A program made the translations under genes and the position numbers. The notes beneath the pieces were generated by a model, which made no database searches, had not been told where the DNA came from, and worked only from the letters and a program-made list of their open reading frames with translations. Positions 6,075 through 9,693 of a stretch of DNA of 9,693 nucleotides are shown piece by piece (position 1 is the first letter of the stretch; the number at the start of each line of letters is the position of its first letter). This DNA comes from a bacterium BMS3Bbin07 (GTDB taxonomy: Bacteria > Nitrospirota > Thermodesulfovibrionia > Thermodesulfovibrionales > JdFR-85). The stretch is from positions 1 through 9,693 of the forward strand of contig BDTQ01000145.1 of the NCBI GenBank assembly GCA_002898135.1, given 5' to 3'.

Positions 6075-6846
6075 CTGGAGCCTTCTTTTTCGAGAAGATT
6101 TTTGAGATTATTATGCCGGTTTCATAAAGAATAATAATAGGAACAGCCATAAGCGTCTGGTTAAAGGCATCCGGTGTGGGTGTCAAGACGGCTGCGAGGA
6201 CAAAAGCCAAAAGAACGGCATACTTTCTGTTTTTTGCGAGTGTCTTTGGTGTTACTACGCCAGTCCTTGTAAGAAACAGAATCACTATCGGCAGCTCAAA
6301 TACAGCGCCAAAGGAAAGGAGGAATTTCAGACAGAAATCAACGTAGCTGCCCACGGAAATCATTGGTGTCAGGGATGCCGTCTTGTAAGTCAGGAGAAAA
6401 CCCATGGCAAAGGGCAGAATAATAGTGAAGCAGAAGAGGGCTCCGACAAGAAACAGCAGAGTTCCGGATACAACAAAGGGGCCAACATACTTTTTTTCTG
6501 AAGGCATGAGTCCAGGTGCAATAAACTTCCATAGTTGGTACAGGGCTACAGGTAGTGCAAGCACGATGCCTGCAACCATGGCCACCTTTATATTCATCCA
6601 GAATGCCTCTGCAGGAGCAAGAAAAACGAGTTTTTGGATAGGTGAATCCTTGGTTATAAATTCTAAGTAGGGTGAAGTAGTCTTTAGATGCAGGTCTGAC
6701 CTTAGAGGAAGTGTCAGGAGTCTGAATAGTTGCTCCGAAAAGTTAAAGGATAAGCCAAAACCAATCAGTACGGCAACAAAGGATTTTATCAGCCGCTGTC
6801 TTAATTCAGTGAGATGCTCAGTAAAGGGGAGTTTTTCCTCAGCCAT
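6061..6846 (-). CDS. tatC: Twin-arginine translocase subunit TatC
   Basis: TatC is the multispanning core of the twin-arginine translocase in the inner membrane. It binds RR signal peptides and moves folded proteins to the periplasm. The 261-residue length fits the family. The N-terminal signal-recognition motif 'HLTELRQRL' (11-19, with Glu14 and Arg16) is intact. Six membrane helices are predicted at about 22-40, 82-103, 122-150, 170-193, 208-221 and 229-249. The family motifs 'YQLWKFIAPGLMPSEKKY' (103-120), 'FELPIV' (183-188) and 'TPTPDAFNQ' (222-230) are present. The first periplasmic loop (about 45-78) is somewhat longer than in E. coli TatC. The start is directly after the tatA/B stop (TAGATG), with GGAG just before the stop, so the two genes are translationally coupled. 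The 3' end overlaps the next gene by 14 bases. Confidence 0.96.
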   Translation of the reverse strand: MAEEKLPFTEHLTELRQRLIKSFVAVLIGFGLSFNFSEQLFRLLTLPLRSDLHLKTTSPYLEFITKDSPIQKLVFLAPAEAFWMNIKVAMVAGIVLALPVALYQLWKFIAPGLMPSEKKYVGPFVVSGTLLFLVGALFCFTIILPFAMGFLLTYKTASLTPMISVGSYVDFCLKFLLSFGAVFELPIVILFLTRTGVVTPKTLAKNRKYAVLLAFVLAAVLTPTPDAFNQTLMAVPIIILYETGIIISKIFSKKKAPDEGN

Positions 6847-7191
6847 CTACTCCGCTTTCCTCCCCGCTTCTTCCCCCGCATCTCCTGAAGTTCCTGTATC
6901 TGCATTATCATCTGTTTTTTCTGCTAAAGATGGGTGGTCGTCTTTCTTTTCTTTTGCTGCTTTCCCTGGGATATCTACTTTTTGAAATGTATCCGACAGT
7001 CCTTCACGGAGGGGATCATGGACCTCTTTCACCTCTGTGTCTATCTGATCTTTAATCCCGTTAATGGCCTTTTTTAACTCAGCCACACCTTTGCCGAGTG
7101 AACGGGCAAGTTCGGGTAGCTTTTGCGGTCCAAAGACGATCAGAACAACTGCAAAAATGACTATAAGTTCCTGCATTCCTAAATCAAACAT
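6847..7191 (-). CDS. TatA/TatB-family twin-arginine translocase subunit
   Basis: This 114-residue protein has the TatA/B plan: a short periplasmic N-terminus, one membrane helix (about 8-21), a '[16 protein letters not shown]' hinge and amphipathic helix (20-42), and a charged, disordered tail rich in Lys, Asp, Glu and Gly. 'MFDLGMQEL' with Glu8 is TatB-like, whereas 'FG' before the amphipathic helix and '[11 protein letters not shown]' are typical of TatA. Only one such gene is present here, so it may do both jobs or a second paralogue may lie elsewhere. TatA oligomers form the transport channel and TatB with TatC recognises the signal peptide. The tail from about 75 is acidic and low in complexity. 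GGAG lies about six bases before the ATG. The gap to the upstream htrA gene is three bases. Confidence 0.93.
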   Translation of the reverse strand: MFDLGMQELIVIFAVVLIVFGPQKLPELARSLGKGVAELKKAINGIKDQIDTEVKEVHDPLREGLSDTFQKVDIPGKAAKEKKDDHPSLAEKTDDNADTGTSGDAGEEAGRKAE

Positions 7192-7194
7192 ATC

Positions 7195-8544
7195 TTACTC
7201 CAGCCTTATACTCACGTATACATAGCCTCTGTTCCTCTTCATAAGCAACAGGACGGTGTCTCCCTTGTCAAGTTCCTTGATCACAGAGGCCATCTCCTCT
7301 GTTGATGTAACCCTCTTGCGATTGACCTCTAATATAACATCACCTTTCTGAATATTCTGTCTTTCAGCCGGGCTGTTGTCAATAACACCAAGGATGAGTA
7401 CAGCACCGCCGTCCCTGATTCCCAACTGTTCTGCAATAGCAGGATGCATGGTTTTAGTCCTTAACCCAAGAATCTTCTCAATAACAAGTTCCGGGGTTTC
7501 AATCCCCTTGCCCAGCTTCTCAATAATAACATTTAGCTCGAGTTCCTTGCCTTCCCGGAAGATTTTCAAATTGACACTTGCTCCAACGGGAGTTGAAGCA
7601 ACAAGTCTTGGAAGCTCGTGCATGTCTTCTATCTTTTTACCATTATACCCGACTATGATGTCACCTCGCTGTATTCCTGCCCTGTCAGCAGGTGAATCTT
7701 TTGTAACATCGGTTACCAGAGCCCCGTGTCTGTCCCTGAGTCCAAAACTCTCGGCGATCTCCGGCGTAACCTTCTGAACGGTAACACCAAGCCAGCCCCT
7801 TTCAACAAATCCCTTTTCCTTAAGGGAAAACAGGATATCCTTTGCAAGGTTAATCGGAATTGCGAAGCCGATCCCTATGTTGCCCCCTGATGTGGAGAAT
7901 ATAGCGCTGCTGATACCTACAACCTCGGCGTTGAGATTAAAGAGGGGGCCTCCCGAGTTACCGGGGTTTATGGCTGCATCCGTCTGTATGAAATCATCGT
8001 AGGGCCCGGAGCCTAATACCCGGCCCTTGGCGCTCACAATGCCTGCAGTTACTGTGTGCCCGAGGCCAAAGGGGTTTCCTATGGCAATAATCCAGTCGCC
8101 CACCTCAAGGGCGTCTGAATCCCCTAACGGGGCAACCGGAAGAGGTCTGTCAGCCTCCACCTTGATAAGGGCTATATCAGTCTTCTGATCCCTTCCCACA
8201 ACGGTTGCCTTGTATTCGGTCTCATCCCAGAGTCTTACCCTTATATCCTCTGCCTTGTCTATGACATGGCTGTTGGTCAGTATATAGCCCTCTTCATCAA
8301 TAATAAAGCCTGAACCAAGGGACTGTCTCCTTAATTTCTTTTCCTCATCACGATAAGGGGTTCCGGGCAGAAAGGGAAAGGGCTTTGTTTTTTCCTTGAT
8401 TATCTGCGTGGTACTGATGTTTACTACACTCTTTGCCCTTAACTTGACGATACCCGAGAATGTTTCAGGGACAGATGAGGCAGAGGTGAGGCTGAACATC
8501 ATCAGGATTATTGCTGTTACAGCAAGGGAAAGTCTTTTTTTCAT
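7195..8544 (-). CDS. HtrA/DegP-family periplasmic serine protease
   Basis: This 449-residue protein degrades or refolds damaged envelope proteins. A signal peptide (about 1-23, basic start, hydrophobic core, 'SASS') directs it to the periplasm. The trypsin-like domain (about 30-245) holds the full catalytic triad: His93 in 'TNSHV', Asp123 in 'KTDIALIK' and Ser197 in 'GNSGGPL'. The 'GSGFIIDEEGYILTNSHV' run (77-94) is typical. The LA loop (about 46-75) is short compared with E. coli DegP. Two PDZ domains follow, at about 250-342 and 365-446, including 'GWLGV' and 'RGDIIVGYNGK' in the first and 'KGDVILEVNRKRV' in the second. The overall length and two-PDZ plan fit DegP/DegQ. The gene overlaps its upstream neighbour by four bases (ATGA) and has GAGG seven bases before the ATG. 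Its place beside Tat and an outer-membrane gene fits envelope quality control. Confidence 0.95.
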   Translation of the reverse strand: MKKRLSLAVTAIILMMFSLTSASSVPETFSGIVKLRAKSVVNISTTQIIKEKTKPFPFLPGTPYRDEEKKLRRQSLGSGFIIDEEGYILTNSHVIDKAEDIRVRLWDETEYKATVVGRDQKTDIALIKVEADRPLPVAPLGDSDALEVGDWIIAIGNPFGLGHTVTAGIVSAKGRVLGSGPYDDFIQTDAAINPGNSGGPLFNLNAEVVGISSAIFSTSGGNIGIGFAIPINLAKDILFSLKEKGFVERGWLGVTVQKVTPEIAESFGLRDRHGALVTDVTKDSPADRAGIQRGDIIVGYNGKKIEDMHELPRLVASTPVGASVNLKIFREGKELELNVIIEKLGKGIETPELVIEKILGLRTKTMHPAIAEQLGIRDGGAVLILGVIDNSPAERQNIQKGDVILEVNRKRVTSTEEMASVIKELDKGDTVLLLMKRNRGYVYVSIRLE

Positions 8545-9329
8545 GTTTTTTCCTCTTCGTAATATATCCGTTTCACCTTTACCTGATCCAGTGGAAAAAG
8601 GCTTAGTGTCAGGAATATCCTGAGTTCAGGGGTCCTGTTTTTGAAATCATAACCAACCCCCAGAGCCGCATAAGAATTTGAGGCAATCTTGACCCTGTAG
8701 CCCATCTTGCCTTCCACCAGGTCTATGTGTTCAGAGAAATGACTCTTTTTAACTATTAATTCACTTAATATGTTAAAACTATGGGCAGCTGCAAGGTCAA
8801 GACCGAGTCTCAGTTCCACTTCGTCTTCCATGGAGGAACTGGTAGACTTGAAGTAAAAGAGGTTTCCATGTCCCCGGAATGGCCCCACACGCTTGCTTAT
8901 AAGCAGGGCTCCACCAACATGGCCAAGCGTAGAAAAAGTCTCTTTACCCGGGATCGAAAATCCTACTAAATAGGAGATAGACGGACCAAGGCGTTTCTCG
9001 GATAAGATATTGTATTTGTAACCTATGCTCGTATCACCGATACCCCCTGTGCCTCGATAGTTGAAGATAAAGGGGACACTTGTAAGGAGCTCGATTTTAT
9101 CGGTTAATCCATAGGATGCGTTTATAAATAATCTGTAAAAGTTGGGCTGGATTGACCGCTCAAGGGAGAACATGATGCCGGGCTTGTCTTTTTCAATTGT
9201 ATAGGCACTCAGGGTTGAGAAGGTGCCGTAGGGTTGTACAGGTTGAAACCCTTTTGTATCAAAGGCGGCTGAAGAGTCAACATACGTCAGGGCCAGGAGA
9301 AGGATAATCAGGAGGGTTATCTTCTTCAT
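8541..9329 (-). CDS. Probable outer-membrane beta-barrel protein, function unknown
   Basis: This 262-residue protein starts with a clear signal peptide (basic 'MKK', hydrophobic 4-16, 'SSAA' before Phe23). The mature part has the alternating pattern of an outer-membrane barrel with many Gly and aromatic turn residues: 'RLFINASYGLTDKIELLTSVPF' (66-87), 'GGIGDTSIGYKYNILSE' (95-111), 'VGGALLISKRVGPF' (138-151) and 'YAALGVGYDFKNRTPELRIFL' (220-240). The layout resembles the loose family of exported transporter-like barrels ('phenol MetA degradation' type), but I cannot fix the family. It ends in a charged 'RIYYEEEKT' tail, not a terminal Phe, which is unusual for a barrel. No Shine-Dalgarno lies before the ATG. 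A - strand promoter is proposed at 9408-9437, giving a leader of about 70 bases. As first gene of the operon, it precedes the HtrA protease, which typically serves barrel quality control. Confidence 0.75.
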   Translation of the reverse strand: MKKITLLIILLLALTYVDSSAAFDTKGFQPVQPYGTFSTLSAYTIEKDKPGIMFSLERSIQPNFYRLFINASYGLTDKIELLTSVPFIFNYRGTGGIGDTSIGYKYNILSEKRLGPSISYLVGFSIPGKETFSTLGHVGGALLISKRVGPFRGHGNLFYFKSTSSSMEDEVELRLGLDLAAAHSFNILSELIVKKSHFSEHIDLVEGKMGYRVKIASNSYAALGVGYDFKNRTPELRIFLTLSLFPLDQVKVKRIYYEEEKT

Positions 9330-9403
9330 TACTAAAAATAGCAGAAACCCGGGTACTGTGTCAACGAAAGGGCCATATCCTGTTCTCGTATTCCGGGCAG
9401 TTA

Positions 9404-9412
9404 TGATATTAT
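9404..9412 (+). promoter_or_regulatory. Extended -10 promoter for leuS
   Basis: TGATATTAT is an extended -10 box (TG at 9404-9405, hexamer TATTAT at 9407-9412). A weak -35 candidate TTCTCG (9383-9388) lies 18 bases upstream. Transcription would begin near 9419, about 34 bases before the leuS start codon. It overlaps the - strand promoter of the divergent operon. Confidence 0.5.
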
Positions 9413-9437
9413 AAATACTGCATTTTTGATATTAACA
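9408..9437 (-). promoter_or_regulatory. Candidate promoter of the seven-gene operon
   Basis: On the - strand, a perfect TATAAT (complement of 9408-9413) is preceded 18 bases upstream by TGTTAA (complement of 9432-9437) as a weak -35 box. The start of transcription would be near 9402, with a leader of about 70 bases to the ATG at 9329. The -10 hexamers of this and the divergent leuS promoter share five of their six bases. Confidence 0.45.
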
Positions 9438-9452
9438 TTTGGGAGGATAAAG

Positions 9453-9693
9453 TTGGAGAAATATGAACCTGGGAAGGTAGAACTCAAGTGGCAGGCCTAC
9501 TGGGAGGAGAGAGGCATTTTCAACTCCGTTGTTGATGAGAAGAAAGAGAAGTTTTACTGTCTCGAGATGTTCCCGTATCCATCGGGCAGGATTCATATGG
9601 GGCATGTGCGAAATTACGCAATAGGTGATGTCATTGCAAGATACAAGAGGATGAAGGGATATAATGTGCTGCATCCGATGGGATGGGATGCCT
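9453..9693 (+). CDS. leuS: Leucyl-tRNA synthetase, N-terminal part (runs off window)
   Basis: Leucyl-tRNA synthetase charges tRNA-Leu. The first 80 codons are in the window: a typical LeuS opening '[16 protein letters not shown]' (8-23), then '[13 protein letters not shown]' (33-45) and the class I HIGH signature as 'HMGH' (48-51) followed by '[29 protein letters not shown]' (split here; residues 52-80). The 'MFPYPSG' and 'HMGHVRNY' pattern distinguishes LeuS from IleRS and ValRS. The start is TTG at 9453, chosen because GGGAGG at 9441-9446 lies six bases upstream. No in-frame ATG exists nearby; the ATG at 9463 is out of frame. The gene continues past 9693 and the editing and anticodon domains are not visible. 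It is transcribed divergently from the operon to the left. Confidence 0.95.
   Translation, partial: MEKYEPGKVELKWQAYWEERGIFNSVVDEKKEKFYCLEMFPYPSGRIHMGHVRNYAIGDVIARYKRMKGYNVLHPMGWDA

Noticed and set aside
9432..9674. Open frame on the - strand opposite the start of leuS
   Set aside because: It is antisense to a clear leuS coding sequence with the HMGH signature and resembles no protein; it is a shadow frame.

Overview
The window looks like a chromosomal segment of a Gram-negative (diderm), probably anaerobic or microaerophilic bacterium of moderate GC content. It encodes a lipoprotein with a lipobox, a probable outer-membrane beta-barrel protein, a periplasmic HtrA protease and Tat translocase parts. 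The gene style (Crp/Fnr regulator, HEAT plus HD-GYP pair, CCCCTCT/AGAGGGG hairpin repeat) recalls Nitrospirota or Desulfobacterota. That placement is an inference and is not proven here. I see no insertion sequence, phage gene, CRISPR array, tRNA or rRNA.

Left part (1-2730). A Crp/Fnr-family regulator (39-713, +) converges on a stand-alone four-helix membrane protein (738-1148, -) that resembles the His-containing N-terminal part of heme-copper (cbb3/NorB-like) oxidase subunit I. A 345-base intergenic region follows. It holds a Crp/Fnr-type dyad, a likely sigma-70 promoter, a CCCCTCT hairpin repeat and a further dyad, and it separates the membrane protein from two + strand genes. These are a small exported protein of unknown function (1494-1886) and a CsgG-family lipoprotein (1987-2730).

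Right part (2766-9329). Seven genes on the - strand have overlaps or gaps of at most 5 bases, so they probably form one operon. In transcription order they are: an outer-membrane beta-barrel-like protein (8541-9329), an HtrA/DegP protease with two PDZ domains (7195-8544), TatA/B (6847-7191), TatC (6061-6846), an unrecognised 92-residue protein (5796-6074), a HEAT-repeat protein (4147-5790) and an HD-GYP protein (2766-4166) with a complete metal-ligand set. The first four serve envelope protein export and quality control. The last two look like a cyclic-di-GMP-related signalling pair, and their N-terminal domains appear homologous to each other.

Right edge. leuS (leucyl-tRNA synthetase) starts with TTG at 9453 on the + strand and runs off the window. 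Its promoter appears to overlap the divergent operon promoter around 9404-9437.

The least ordinary points are the paralogous N-terminal domains in the HEAT and HD-GYP neighbours, the coupling of Tat/HtrA/outer-membrane genes to that pair, and the lone oxidase-like four-helix protein next to a Crp/Fnr regulator with a matching dyad upstream.
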